Positions 29,919-37,792 are shown, numbered from the stretch's first letter. The stretch: DNA of 37,792 nucleotides from Acidobacteriota bacterium (GCA_029776225.1 JAKOTR010000062.1:1-37792), one strand, 5' to 3'. A program made the numbers and translations. Notes: generated by a model from the letters alone, not told the origin.

Positions 29919-30374
29919 ATGTCTTCGGTGCGCATCTGGCAGAAGAAGCAGATCCGGCTCGACCGGCTGAATTTCCGGCAGCACCAGATGTTCAAGATCG
30001 GCAACGTCGGCGTCGCGGCCGTAAAGAATCGGGTGGGCGCCGCGCTCGGGCCGAACGATGCGCCGGCGAAACCCCTTACCAAGCGATACGCGATCCGCAA
30101 GACGCGGCTTGGCAAGGGCAATCGCCGGAATCTCACTTTCACCGGCGACATGCTCCGCAACTTCATGGTCCGGACGGTCAGCGAGAACCGCGCCAAGGCG
30201 TCGCTCTCGACCCGCAAGGACCGGATCAAGGCGTGGGTGAACCAGAAGATCGAACCCTGGGTGGTCTTCTCGCCCAAAAACAAAGCCGCCGTGCTCGAAG
30301 CGGCGCGGCGAGTACTCGATGAGATGAAGAACACGCTTCTGGTTGAACGTGCGCTTGGAGGAAGGCAGCGATGA
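29919..30374 (+). CDS. tail completion / HK97 gp10-like protein
   Basis: A 151-residue basic protein with FTGDMLRNFMVRTVSENRAKASLSTRKDRIKAWVNQKIEPWVVFSPKNKAAV, like HK97 gp10 and virion-morphogenesis proteins that complete the tail end. It overlaps the next gene by ATGA and shares its operon. Confidence 0.7.
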   Translation: MSSVRIWQKKQIRLDRLNFRQHQMFKIGNVGVAAVKNRVGAALGPNDAPAKPLTKRYAIRKTRLGKGNRRNLTFTGDMLRNFMVRTVSENRAKASLSTRKDRIKAWVNQKIEPWVVFSPKNKAAVLEAARRVLDEMKNTLLVERALGGRQR

Positions 30375-30844
30375 TCAATCCGGCCGAACTGGTGGACAAC
30401 CTGGTCGCTTTGCTGCGGGCGATTCCGGATCTCGTCGCCGAGATGGAGGGCGATCCGGAGCGCATCTACGCCTACCACGACCACTATCCGAAGAAGGCGA
30501 GCCTGGCGCAGGCGATCCACACGATGCCCGCTCCGGCGGTGATGGCCGTGTGGCAGGGCACGGCGCCCGGCACGTTCGGCAGCGTGGATGTTTGGAAGCA
30601 CCAGGTCACGTTGTATCTGCGGGCGCGGGAGACGGACGAGAGCGATCCGCCGGCCGCGTACTACCGGCTGTTCCGGCTGATCACCAAAGGCGTTCCGGCG
30701 GGATCGGAAGTGCCGATGCTGAACGCCGCCGTTCATCCCTCCTGCTATCCGATGGACCTGCCGCTGACCCAGCGGCAGACCGACGCCGAGGGACTGGACT
30801 ATTTCGAGGTTCCCATCACGTTTACGGAGATTGGAGATGAGTGA
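30371..30844 (+). CDS. tail terminator-like protein
   Basis: A 157-residue protein (MINPAELVDNLVALLRAIPDLVAEMEG..., VMAVWQGTAPGTFGSVDVWKHQVTLYLRARETD, YFEVPITFTEIGDE). The size, position between tail completion and tail tube, and alpha-beta layout fit the tail terminator (gpU-like) group. Not certain at sequence level. Confidence 0.6.
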   Translation: MINPAELVDNLVALLRAIPDLVAEMEGDPERIYAYHDHYPKKASLAQAIHTMPAPAVMAVWQGTAPGTFGSVDVWKHQVTLYLRARETDESDPPAAYYRLFRLITKGVPAGSEVPMLNAAVHPSCYPMDLPLTQRQTDAEGLDYFEVPITFTEIGDE

Positions 30845-30995
30845 ACGCAATACGGTGTGGCTGCGGCCGCCCTGGGGCGAGGGCGAGCCGAAAGAAGTCG
30901 ATGCGACGCCCTACGTCCTCGTACCTATGATGAACGCGGGGTGGTCTCAGTGCGCGCCGCCCGAGCCGGAGGTGAAAGAAGATGTCCACGACTAG
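30837..30995 (+). CDS. 52-residue conserved small phage protein
   Basis: A short gene (MSERNTVWLRPPWGEGEPKEV..., VLVPMMNAGWSQCAPPEPE) ignored by length-based callers. The segment WLRPPWGEGEPKEVDATP...LVPMM-x-AGWSQC is similar in kind to short proteins before the tail tube gene in other phages. GGAG lies just upstream of the ATG; it overlaps the terminator gene by 8 bp and the tube gene by 14 bp, so it is co-translated with both. Confidence 0.65.
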   Translation: MSERNTVWLRPPWGEGEPKEVDATPYVLVPMMNAGWSQCAPPEPEVKEDVHD

Positions 30996-32022
30996 ACTGC
31001 AAGAGGTCCTGATCTGCTTCGGCAAGCAGAAGCAGACCGACATCGCGACCGCGAACACGGGCGCGGGGATGTGGCGCTTCGGCAAGCTCAACGCCGCGCT
31101 CGCCAACCCGAAGCTCAATACCGAAAACGACGCCGAAGAATACGGCAAGGGCCACGAGTTCCCCACCCAGTCCTTCCAAACATCGTGGGATGTTTCCGGC
31201 ACGCTCGAAAAATACCTGGGTGCGGAGATCGCGGCCTGGGCGATGGCCTTTGGGCTGGGCAAGGTTGTGAAGTCGGGAGCGACGCCGAACTTCACCTACA
31301 CCTGCACGCCGCTGATGCCGGCGAACGGCGATGCTGCCGAGTTGCCCTACTTCTCCTTCGTCGAGCAGATCCGCCCGGGCGCGGGCGTTGTCCTCGACCG
31401 CATGGCGGTCGGCTGTGTCATCGAGAGCTGGACCATCACGCTCGGCAGCGGGCCGGGGCGCACGAACAGCCGCATCGCGATCGAGTTTGCCGGCTCCGGC
31501 AAGGTCACGGAGCCTTCCGGCATTGTGATGCCGGCAGCCACTCTCGAAAAGCTGCTGCCTTCGGCCTCGCTCGCGCTGAGCATCGACGGCATCGACTACG
31601 TCTCGAACAAGAACATCGTCTCGCTCGAGACGGGCTGGAAGAACAACGTCCGCATGGACGCGGGCTTCTATCCGGGCTCGGGCTTCCAGACCGCCGGGGA
31701 CGCCACGAGCGGCGCGATCCGCGGCCGGTTGGAGTTCGGCAACCGCCAGGGCACTCTGCGCTTCACCGCGCGCTTCGAGAGCGGCTCGACGGAACTGACC
31801 AAGCTCAAAAACCAGACCACGGGCACGGCCGTGCTGTCGCTCACCTATGACGCCAACAACTCGCTCGAGATCACCTGGCACAAGGTCTCCTTTGCGACCG
31901 CCGAGGTCGGCGAGACGGACGGCATCGTGACGGTGGCGGTCGAGTGCCTGCCGATGTACGACGCGACGAACGGCATCGTCTCGGCCGTCGCCAAGTGCGG
32001 CGTGGACAACATCTGCCAGTAG
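30982..32022 (+). CDS. major tail tube protein
   Basis: A 346-residue protein with beta-rich, Gly/Thr-rich sequence (SWDVSGTLEKYLGAEIAAWAMAFG, GCVIESWTITLGSGPGRTNSRIAIEFAGSGKVTEP, GAIRGRLEFGNRQGTLRFTARFESGSTEL), typical of tail tubes with an added Ig-like or domain repeat. GGAGG lies 10-15 nt upstream. It is the usual gene before the tail-assembly chaperone pair. Confidence 0.82.
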   Translation: MSTTRLQEVLICFGKQKQTDIATANTGAGMWRFGKLNAALANPKLNTENDAEEYGKGHEFPTQSFQTSWDVSGTLEKYLGAEIAAWAMAFGLGKVVKSGATPNFTYTCTPLMPANGDAAELPYFSFVEQIRPGAGVVLDRMAVGCVIESWTITLGSGPGRTNSRIAIEFAGSGKVTEPSGIVMPAATLEKLLPSASLALSIDGIDYVSNKNIVSLETGWKNNVRMDAGFYPGSGFQTAGDATSGAIRGRLEFGNRQGTLRFTARFESGSTELTKLKNQTTGTAVLSLTYDANNSLEITWHKVSFATAEVGETDGIVTVAVECLPMYDATNGIVSAVAKCGVDNICQ

Positions 32023-32031
32023 GAGCCTCCC

Positions 32032-32637
32032 ATGTTTGACGCAACGAAACCCATTACGATGAACCTGCGGACTCCGGAAGGCGTGAAGACGGTTCGTCTG
32101 CGCTTTCCCTCCGACGAGGAGTGGACCGAGCGCCAGCGGCGGCGGAAGGTGATCATCAAGCAACTCGGTCGCGGCATCTCCGAAACCGTGGTTCCGAACT
32201 CGGAGGACGTGGACGCCGCCCTGCTGGCGAAGATCCGCGCCGAGGAGCAGGATCCCGTCGAGGTAGACCCGTTCGAGGCCAGCCGCATCATCGAGCAGTT
32301 GAGCCAGGCCGAGGTCGACGACGTCGTCCAGACCGGCGACGCCTTCCGCATTACGCTCCGTGTGCTTGGAGGCGCCCCGGCCCATGTGCTTGCGATGCCC
32401 TCGGCGAAGGACGTCTTCGAGTACCGCCGCGCGTTTGCGCGCATTCTCGACCTGCCCTTCAATAAGCAGGAACTGACGATCAACCTGGCGGCCGCGGGCG
32501 CGCTCTACAAGAAGCTCGTGCGCTCAAATGAGGGCTACGCCGGCGAAGTCCCGATCATCCACCAGGCCGTTGCGGTGAAGGCCGCCATCGACGCGCTCGA
32601 CGCCGGCTTCCAGGAGGACCGCGGCCCAAACTTCTGA
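32032..32637 (+). CDS. tail assembly chaperone (G-like)
   Basis: A 201-residue protein in the position of lambda gpG, between the tail tube and tape measure. It is helical with IKQLGRGISETVVP, FEASRIIEQLSQAEVDDVVQTGDAFRITLRVLGG and the 3'-end codons GGC CCA AAC TTC TGA. Those codons carry the frameshift signal that yields the longer G-GT form. Chaperones of this kind bind the tape measure before tail-tube polymerisation. Confidence 0.78.
   Translation: MFDATKPITMNLRTPEGVKTVRLRFPSDEEWTERQRRRKVIIKQLGRGISETVVPNSEDVDAALLAKIRAEEQDPVEVDPFEASRIIEQLSQAEVDDVVQTGDAFRITLRVLGGAPAHVLAMPSAKDVFEYRRAFARILDLPFNKQELTINLAAAGALYKKLVRSNEGYAGEVPIIHQAVAVKAAIDALDAGFQEDRGPNF
32625..32631 (+). other. programmed -1 ribosomal frameshift site
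   Basis: CCCAAAC reads as C CCA AAC in the zero frame, which is the canonical X XXY YYZ slippery heptamer. It sits one codon before the G stop (TTC TGA at 32632-32637). After a -1 shift the ribosome reads CCC AAA CTT CTG and the frame stays open for 110 more codons. Confidence 0.85.
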
Positions 32638-32963
32638 ACGGGGAGTGGCCGGAGCGGCCCTCCCTCCGCTTCCTCGTCCACTGGGCCCTGCGGCGCGAGG
32701 AACTGTGTGATCCGCGCCTATGTCCCGATGCGCCGGAGGACGGCGGCCGCTGCGACCACTGCCCGCTCGACAGACTCGATGCCGCGCAGTCGAGCGAGAG
32801 GGGTCTGCTCATCCGCCGCGCGCTCGACCTCCGGGCTGCGCTGAAGCTGGGCGTGAAAATCTCGCTCGATGAGATCCGCGCCGACGAGTTCTACGCCATG
32901 TTGATCCTCGAAGAGGAGCGCGAGCGGCTGGATCAAGAGCGAATCAATTCCCATGGCCGATAA
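32631..32963 (+). CDS. frameshift-expressed extension of G (GT product)
   Basis: The -1 frame entered at 32625-32631 is open until TAA at 32961-32963, 110 codons, and has no ATG, GTG or TTG near its beginning, so it needs the frameshift. The fusion would have about 310 residues. The extension is protein-like: RPSLRFLVHWALRREELC, a Cys motif (C-x4-C-x9-C-x2-C in CDPRLC...GGRCDHC) that could bind zinc, and a helical end (DEIRADEFYAMLILEEERERL). It overlaps the tape measure start by 11 bp, as in lambda-like G/GT systems. Confidence 0.8.
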   Translation, partial: LLNGEWPERPSLRFLVHWALRREELCDPRLCPDAPEDGGRCDHCPLDRLDAAQSSERGLLIRRALDLRAALKLGVKISLDEIRADEFYAMLILEEERERLDQERINSHGR

Positions 32964-35900
32964 CAAGCTCGAGCTGGTCGTCACCATCGAAGTCGATAAG
33001 GCGAACCAGTCCATCAAGAGCGTCAATACCAATCTGTCGAATATCGAGGCGACCGCCACGAAAGCCGCGCGCGGCGCCTCGCAGGGCATCGACGGGATGA
33101 CCGCCTCGATGGTAAAAGGCGCCACGGCCGGCAACCTACTCGCGGACGCAATCAAGAAGGTTATCGACTTCGGGAAGGAGTGGACCATTGGGGCTGCGCG
33201 GCAGGCGGCGCACGAAGACCGGCTGGTCTCCATCACGCGCACTCTGGCTAAAGCGCACGGCGACGGCGCGGCCGCCGCAACGAAGGCCATCGAGGCCATT
33301 CGCCAGGTCGGCTATACCTCGGAGGACGCCACCACCAGCGTCCAGAAGCTCATCATCGCCGACATCGGCCTGCAGAAGGCGCAGGGCCTCGCGCGCGTCG
33401 CCAAGGACGCCGCCGCCGTGAGCACGGAAGGCATCGGCGCCGCCGAGGCCTTCGAGAAAATCATGCTGGCGATCGAGACCGGCCAGAGCCGCGGCCTGCG
33501 GACAATGAGCCTGTTTGTCGATCTGAACAAGGCAGTTCAAGTTGAGGAGCTGAAGCGCGGCCGAACGCTCACCGACCTCGAAGCCAAGCAGGTCCGCTAC
33601 AACGCCGTGATGCGGGCGGCGACGGAGATTCAGGGTGCGGCCGCGGCCAAAGCCGAGAGCGTCGACGGCCAGATGGAGAAGCTCTCGCGCGAGCTGGAGG
33701 ACCTCAAGGACGATGTCGGCCGCGCTTTCCAAAGCGAGTTGAAAGCCGTCGTCGGCCACTTGACGGACCTGGTCGGCTGGCTCAAGGAGAACGTTACCTG
33801 GATTGAAAAGTTCGGCACGATGGCTGTTTGGCTGGCGGGCATCCTCACCACCTACGCCATCGCGACCAAGATTCTGGGCATCGCCAAAGCCGTCGATGCG
33901 CTCACTCTGGCGCTTACGCGGAATCCCTGGGCGTTGCTCATCACGGGCGTCGTCACCGCAGGCGCGATTGTCTACAAGTCGTACAGGGATATGCAGGAGG
34001 GCCTGGAGGCGCGCGGCCGCGAGATGGAGAACGCCGCGCTCCGGCAGCAACTCCTGTCCGGCAAGACGTCCCTCGCCGACCTCCGGAAACGCGGGATGAC
34101 GGACGAGCAAATCCGCGAACTGGTCTCCGGCCGCAGGTTGCTGCCCGGCGAAGAGGAGCCGTGGGGCGAGTTTGGGGCCGGTCTGCCCAAGATCAAGATC
34201 GCGGGCGAGCCGGATGTGGACGCGCTGAAGCTCGCGCAGGAGATCCGGAAGCGCCAGGCCGAAAACGAGACGTTCTTCCGGGAACGGGCCATCGCCGCGG
34301 CAGGCGCTGGCAAGACCGGCTTCGCCAAGGACATCGCCGAAATCAACGCCGCGATCGCCAAGCGCACCACGTTCGTCGATGAGCGCGGCATCTCCCGCTA
34401 CGTTGCCCTTACGAAGGCGGCCTGGAACGCGATCATTGACGAGGCGCGACAGAAACTCGAAGCCTTCAAGCAGCACTTCGCGATCGAAAACAAGCAGGCG
34501 CTGGCCGAGTATCTGAAGGATGAAGAAGAGGCGCACCAGCGCGCGATGGAATTCGAGGCGCGCCGCTTTCAGCAGCGCATCCAGAACGACGCCGAGATCG
34601 CCGAGCGCAAACTCGATCACCTGCGCCAGGTGTATGCCTTCGAGGAGCAGCGGGCCGGCTTCGAGCGCGACGCTCACCTCCGCGAGCTTGAGGGCGCCGA
34701 CGCACAGACGCTCGAGCAGAAGATCGCCGTCGAGCAGCGCAAGGCAGAGATTGAGGTCGACTACCTGGAGAAGGTCCACGAGGTGAGGCAGCGCCTTTAC
34801 GATATGGACACCTCGCGGATGCTGCTCGAAGAGGAGCTGACGCTAAAGCGGCTCGGGTATCAGGCGGACGCAATCAAGGCGCGGATCGCGGAACTGAGTC
34901 AGCAGCGCGAGGACATCCGGCGGCAGAACCAGGAAGCCACGGACGCCGCGATCCAGGCCGCGCGCGAGAATGCCGCCAACCGGGCGGCTCAACTGGTGCG
35001 CGAGCACAACCGCACGATCTTCGAGTCGCTCAAGCAGCAGGCCGACGGCGTATTCGATGCGCTGCTTCAGAAATCGCAGTCCGTGTGGTCGGCGATCGCG
35101 AACTCGTTCAAGACCGCGTTGCTGACGGCGATCAAAGAGGTTGTTACTTCGCGCGTGGCTGCGATGCTGATGTACCTGTTTACCGGTCATAGAGTGACGT
35201 TCGCGGGCGGCGGTGCTGGTTCCGGCGGAGGTGGCGGCATTCTCGGCGGGCTGCTGGGCATCGGGGCGATGCCGGTGTTCGGCGGTATGGGCGGGCCGAT
35301 TCCAGGCGGGGCGGTCGGCGGCTGGGGCACGCCCCCGTTCATCCCGAGCACCGGCGACGCCGGTGGCGGCGGCCTCACCTCGAAGGCAGGCGTCGGCATC
35401 CTGGGCGGCTTCAAAGGATGGAAAGACCTCCTGAGCAACCTCGGCAAAATCGGCTACCGGCCGGAGCGTTGGCGCCTGGACGAGATGGGCAACCTGACCA
35501 AAATCGCCGATGCGCGCGGGATCGGCGGCTGGCAGGGTGGCGCGCTGCTGGCTGGCGGGAGCATCCTCGCACTCGAAGGACTGCGGCGCGGCGGCTGGTC
35601 TGGCGTGGCCATGACCACGGCGGGCGGCGCGATGATCGGCGCGAAATTCGGCGGGCCATTGGGAACGGCCATCGGCGCCGGCGCCGGGTTCGTCGCCGGC
35701 CTAGCGCGGCTGTTTGTCAAGAGCGCGGAGGAGAAGGCGCGCGAAAAGATCAAAGCCCTGTACGGCGTCGACATCTCCGACAAGGGACTGCTCAAGCAGA
35801 TAGTGGACACCGCCAGGCAGGCCTTCGGCGGCAACCTCGACATGGCCATCCGAAGCCAGCAGGTGCGCGACCTGGTCCAGTTGTACGCAATGAGCACGGG

Positions 35901-36234
35901 CCAGCCGACCCGGGGCATGCCCGCCACGGTTCACCCACTCGACGTTGTGCAGGTTGGCGGCTCGCTATATCAGTCGCCGGGATATTCGAACGGCGCCGCC
36001 CTCCCCGGCCTGGGCGGCCTTCCGACGCTCGACAGGATCGGCGGCGGCGTCGCCTCAGGCGCCGGGCCCGGCACGACGGTGGTCAATCTCCAGATCGACT
36101 CGAAGACGGTCGGCAACGTGATCGTCCAGAATGGGCGCGTTGTGGCGCAGGGCGCGATCAACGCCATGAAGAGCAACTCAGGCCGACGCGAGATGATCGC
36201 GCTGCAGGTGAGTCCGGGGACGTTGGTAGGTTGA
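32953..36234 (+). CDS. tail tape measure protein
   Basis: A 1093-residue protein, the largest in the window and downstream of the chaperone pair as expected. The N-terminus is helical and Ala/Lys-rich, a hydrophobic block lies at about 300-345 (MAVWLAGILTTYAIATKILGIAKAV, WALLITGVVTAGAIVY), a long coiled coil at about 480-690 and a Gly-rich segment at about 750-800. Further membrane-like glycine-rich segments follow (GGSILALEGLRRGG, GAGAGFVAGLARL). At about 0.15 nm per residue the tail would be roughly 160 nm, an inference only. Confidence 0.9.
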   Translation: MADNKLELVVTIEVDKANQSIKSVNTNLSNIEATATKAARGASQGIDGMTASMVKGATAGNLLADAIKKVIDFGKEWTIGAARQAAHEDRLVSITRTLAKAHGDGAAAATKAIEAIRQVGYTSEDATTSVQKLIIADIGLQKAQGLARVAKDAAAVSTEGIGAAEAFEKIMLAIETGQSRGLRTMSLFVDLNKAVQVEELKRGRTLTDLEAKQVRYNAVMRAATEIQGAAAAKAESVDGQMEKLSRELEDLKDDVGRAFQSELKAVVGHLTDLVGWLKENVTWIEKFGTMAVWLAGILTTYAIATKILGIAKAVDALTLALTRNPWALLITGVVTAGAIVYKSYRDMQEGLEARGREMENAALRQQLLSGKTSLADLRKRGMTDEQIRELVSGRRLLPGEEEPWGEFGAGLPKIKIAGEPDVDALKLAQEIRKRQAENETFFRERAIAAAGAGKTGFAKDIAEINAAIAKRTTFVDERGISRYVALTKAAWNAIIDEARQKLEAFKQHFAIENKQALAEYLKDEEEAHQRAMEFEARRFQQRIQNDAEIAERKLDHLRQVYAFEEQRAGFERDAHLRELEGADAQTLEQKIAVEQRKAEIEVDYLEKVHEVRQRLYDMDTSRMLLEEELTLKRLGYQADAIKARIAELSQQREDIRRQNQEATDAAIQAARENAANRAAQLVREHNRTIFESLKQQADGVFDALLQKSQSVWSAIANSFKTALLTAIKEVVTSRVAAMLMYLFTGHRVTFAGGGAGSGGGGGILGGLLGIGAMPVFGGMGGPIPGGAVGGWGTPPFIPSTGDAGGGGLTSKAGVGILGGFKGWKDLLSNLGKIGYRPERWRLDEMGNLTKIADARGIGGWQGGALLAGGSILALEGLRRGGWSGVAMTTAGGAMIGAKFGGPLGTAIGAGAGFVAGLARLFVKSAEEKAREKIKALYGVDISDKGLLKQIVDTARQAFGGNLDMAIRSQQVRDLVQLYAMSTGQPTRGMPATVHPLDVVQVGGSLYQSPGYSNGAALPGLGGLPTLDRIGGGVASGAGPGTTVVNLQIDSKTVGNVIVQNGRVVAQGAINAMKSNSGRREMIALQVSPGTLVG

Positions 36235-36239
36235 GCGCC

Positions 36240-36665
36240 TCAGGCAGCATCCAGGATCTGTACGGATAGCTGCTTGCCCATGGCGCGGAATGCCGCTTCC
36301 AACTGATCCAGCCGTGAGCCGTGCCGTAAATCGAGCAGACGGTCCACCTGGGGAAGATGGCAGTTCAACCGTCTCGCCAGTTCGGTCTTGCTAATGCGCC
36401 CGGCCCGCATCGTCGAATAGAGAGCCAGTTTTGCTTCGGTCAGAGCTGGGAGGACTACGTGCGGTCCGCGTCTGAAAGGTGAGGGTTTCGGGATGGGTTG
36501 GCGGTCCTCCATGTAGCCCATCAGAGCAGTTTCGAGTGCGTCCGTGGCGCGGGCCAGGGCTTCCTCGCGATCATCGCCGAATGTGTGCGCTTCGGGCACG
36601 TCGGGGAAGCTGACCAGGATTGTGCCGTTGGTGTCACGCTCCAATTTAACGGGATAGCGCAGCAT
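36240..36665 (-). CDS. hicB: HicB family antitoxin
   Basis: A 141-residue protein with the HicB partial RNase-H-like fold first (YPVKLERDTNGTILVSFPDVPEAHTFGDDREEALARATDALETAL, about 4-48). A C-terminal helix-turn-helix follows (SKTELARRLNCHLPQVDRLLDLRHGSRLDQLEAAFRAMG, about 93-131), marking the DNA-binding HicB class. It would neutralise HicA and repress the operon. It starts 9 bp downstream of the hicA stop, on the strand opposite to the surrounding tail genes. Confidence 0.92.
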   Translation of the reverse strand: MLRYPVKLERDTNGTILVSFPDVPEAHTFGDDREEALARATDALETALMGYMEDRQPIPKPSPFRRGPHVVLPALTEAKLALYSTMRAGRISKTELARRLNCHLPQVDRLLDLRHGSRLDQLEAAFRAMGKQLSVQILDAA

Positions 36666-36674
36666 AATGGCTCC

Positions 36675-36857
36675 TCAATTGAGACCGAGGTCCTTCTTGA
36701 TCTTCGCCGCGAGCCCCTTGCCGATCTCCTTGTTGGAGCCGTGCATGGGAAGCACGGAGAAGCGTCGTCCTCTTCGGACTTTGAGATGACCTCCCTTGCC
36801 GGGTTCAAATGTGCAGCCTTGCTTTTCCAGCCACCGCTTGAACTCGGCGCTCGTCAC
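36675..36857 (-). CDS. hicA: HicA family toxin (mRNA interferase)
   Basis: A 60-residue protein with the double-stranded RNA-binding-like HicA fold: SAEFKRWLEKQGCTFEPGKGGHLKVRRG (catalytic-region His24) and FSVLPMHGSNKEIGKGLAAKIKKDL. The length is normal for HicA, a ribonuclease that cleaves mRNA until bound by HicB. GTG 36857 is chosen; an upstream in-frame ATG at 36962 would add 35 residues reading through the operators. It is the first gene of the pair, in the usual hicA-hicB order. Confidence 0.88.
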   Translation of the reverse strand: MTSAEFKRWLEKQGCTFEPGKGGHLKVRRGRRFSVLPMHGSNKEIGKGLAAKIKKDLGLN

Positions 36858-36863
36858 GCTCTC

Positions 36864-36902
36864 AAGGTACAACACATCTGTTTTGTTTGCAACACATGTG
36901 TT
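36864..36902 (-). promoter_or_regulatory. hicAB promoter region with two 12-bp operators
   Basis: AACACATGTGTT (36891-36902) is a perfect palindrome, and AACACATCTGTT (36871-36882) differs from it by one base. The two are exactly 20 bp apart, about two helical turns. A minus-strand TTGCAA (36887-36892), a 17-bp spacer and TACCTT (36864-36869) form a possible promoter that they cover. HicB binding is inferred; GTG lies only 7 bp downstream of the putative -10 box. Confidence 0.65.
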
Positions 36903-36916
36903 TCGCAGGTAGCGTG

Positions 36917-37318
36917 ATGCCCGGTTCCGTCCAAACCACCATGCCCGCGACGGTGCTGCCACAAAGCTTGTGCCTCGCGTTCGTTCACACGCGGGAGTAC
37001 CCGGTTATCGACAACGAGTACCGGAACGGCGAATCGCAGCGCTCGGTCGAGAGCTCGACCAGCCGCAAGCGATGGCGTCTGGCCAAGCGGTTGACTCCGG
37101 CGCAACTCCAGGCGCTTCGGGCTTTCTACGAGGCCCGGAACGGCCCCGCCGAGCCGTTCTATTTCTACGACCCTTACGAGACGAACCCCAAGTTCTCTTA
37201 CGACTCGACCGGCCAGGCAGTCGCGGGCCGCTACACCGTGCGGTTCAACTGCGAGTGGAGCCAGTCCGTGTCACCTGGGCGAGCCGTGGTCGAAATCGAA
37301 CTGCTGGAGGTAGCCTGA
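36917..37318 (+). CDS. distal tail protein
   Basis: A 133-residue protein with QSLCLAFVHTREYPVIDNEYRNGESQRS, RKRWRLAKRLTPAQLQALRAFYEARNGPAEPFYFYDPYET and GRYTVRFNCEW. The pattern recurs in minor tail proteins of siphoviruses after the tape measure. ATG 36917 follows AGGTAG; upstream in-frame residues overlap the hicAB operators. It shares an operon with the next gene by TGATG. Confidence 0.72.
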   Translation: MPGSVQTTMPATVLPQSLCLAFVHTREYPVIDNEYRNGESQRSVESSTSRKRWRLAKRLTPAQLQALRAFYEARNGPAEPFYFYDPYETNPKFSYDSTGQAVAGRYTVRFNCEWSQSVSPGRAVVEIELLEVA

Positions 37319-37638
37319 TGCTGCTGCTCAAACCGGGAGTCCGCGTTGCCGGCCTGCGGCCGGAGATTCTGTTCGCGATCATCGCTGCGGAGCGCGTCTG
37401 CGCCGAGATGGGTGTGGATTGCGTCGTGACGGCGTGCGTGGATGGCGCCCACATGAGTGGCTCCCTGCATTACTGCGGCCTCGCCGTGGACCTCCGCAGC
37501 CGCCATTTCCGTCCGGGCGACGCGGATAAGGCCATCGCGCGCATCAAGCAGTGCCTTGGAGCGGACTACGACGTGGTTCTTGAAAAAGACCACCTCCATC
37601 TGGAGTATCAACCGAAGCAGCCGTTGACCCATGCCTGA
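37318..37638 (+). CDS. small M15-like (D-Ala-D-Ala carboxypeptidase-type) peptidase
   Basis: A 106-residue protein with GSLHYCGLAVDLRSR (His51, Asp58) and KDHLHLEY (His94), which match the zinc-binding arrangement of M15-type peptidases (HxxxxxxD...HxH). A peptidoglycan-degrading role, either as tail-associated lysin for DNA entry or as endolysin, is likely. The tail-gene location favours the first. Starts behind GGAGG, overlapping the previous stop. Confidence 0.75.
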   Translation: MLLLKPGVRVAGLRPEILFAIIAAERVCAEMGVDCVVTACVDGAHMSGSLHYCGLAVDLRSRHFRPGDADKAIARIKQCLGADYDVVLEKDHLHLEYQPKQPLTHA

Positions 37639-37792
37639 TTACATCGGCAACATCGCCGTCCCGGAGATCACGCCGAGCGGCACGTTCCCGATCGCGCCCG
37701 ACTACCCGCACGGCCGCGCGCAGCTGCCCGAGGTGGTAATCCACCAGTTCGGCTCCGGCAACGCGAAGATCGAGCAGCGGTTCTTGCTGGGC
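37631..37792 (+). CDS. phage tail protein, partial at right edge
   Basis: The first 54 residues of a gene cut by the window: MPDYIGNIAVPEITPSGTFPI..., HGRAQLPEVVIHQFGSGNAKIEQRFLLG. Similar openings occur in tail proteins downstream of the tape measure. It overlaps the peptidase end by 8 bp. Confidence 0.6.
   Translation, partial: MPDYIGNIAVPEITPSGTFPIAPDYPHGRAQLPEVVIHQFGSGNAKIEQRFLLG

Noticed and set aside
33136-34779. 547-codon leftward open frame antisense to the tape measure
   Set aside because: Composition is that of a codon-phase shadow; no start signal, and tape measure frame is supported by context.

Overview
The window is most of a temperate, siphovirus-like prophage (or phage genome) from a GC-rich bacterium. 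Its modules run in order: lysogeny/integration and defence (about 1-9.3 kb), DNA metabolism and replication (about 9.3-19.1 kb), DNA methylation and packaging (about 19.3-25.5 kb), head (about 25.6-30.8 kb) and tail (about 30.8 kb to the right edge). Dense GC-rich genes, Shine-Dalgarno sites and many ATGA/TGATG start-stop overlaps are typical of phage in Proteobacteria or Acidobacteriota. The host cannot be named from the sequence, and I see no tRNA, rRNA or clear host housekeeping gene.

Left end: a leftward XRE-ImmA/IrrE fusion gene runs off the edge, followed by a leftward large serine recombinase (the likely integrase). Between the recombinase and the phage's own XRE repressor plus ImmA/IrrE protease (8209-9341) sits a rightward six-gene cassette (2799-8039): ribbon-helix-helix regulator, DNA cytosine-5 methyltransferase, DUF4928 protein (probable restriction endonuclease), Vsr mismatch nuclease, AIPR (abortive-infection-type) protein with an N-terminal nuclease-like motif, and a DUF3883 protein. 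It looks like a restriction-modification system extended with two further putative defence nucleases. A nearly identical 20-bp operator-like sequence lies upstream of the recombinase gene and over the promoter of the XRE gene, so one repressor may control both sides of the cassette.

Replication region: small proteins, a ParB-domain protein, an SNF2-type helicase, a Cys4 protein, a primase-helicase of the P4/D5 type, a VRR-NUC nuclease and a MerR-like protein. Directly after the primase-helicase gene is a non-coding stretch with ten copies of GGTGACGG(A/G)T-like repeats in both orientations and a 33-bp alternating purine/pyrimidine tract. This is a strong candidate replication origin.

Packaging and morphogenesis: a ParB-domain/N6(N4)-methyltransferase fusion, a leftward four-gene cluster with a DUF3489 protein, then terminase small and large (GpA) subunits, gpW-like joiner, lambda-type portal, a fused prohead protease/major capsid protein, DUF2190 decoration protein, head-tail joiner, tail completion and terminator proteins, tail tube, tail-assembly chaperone G with a canonical -1 frameshift site (CCCAAAC) that yields G-GT, and a 1093-residue tape measure. 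A leftward hicAB toxin-antitoxin pair with a double operator interrupts the tail module. Distal tail genes and a small M15-like peptidase follow, and the last gene is cut by the right edge.
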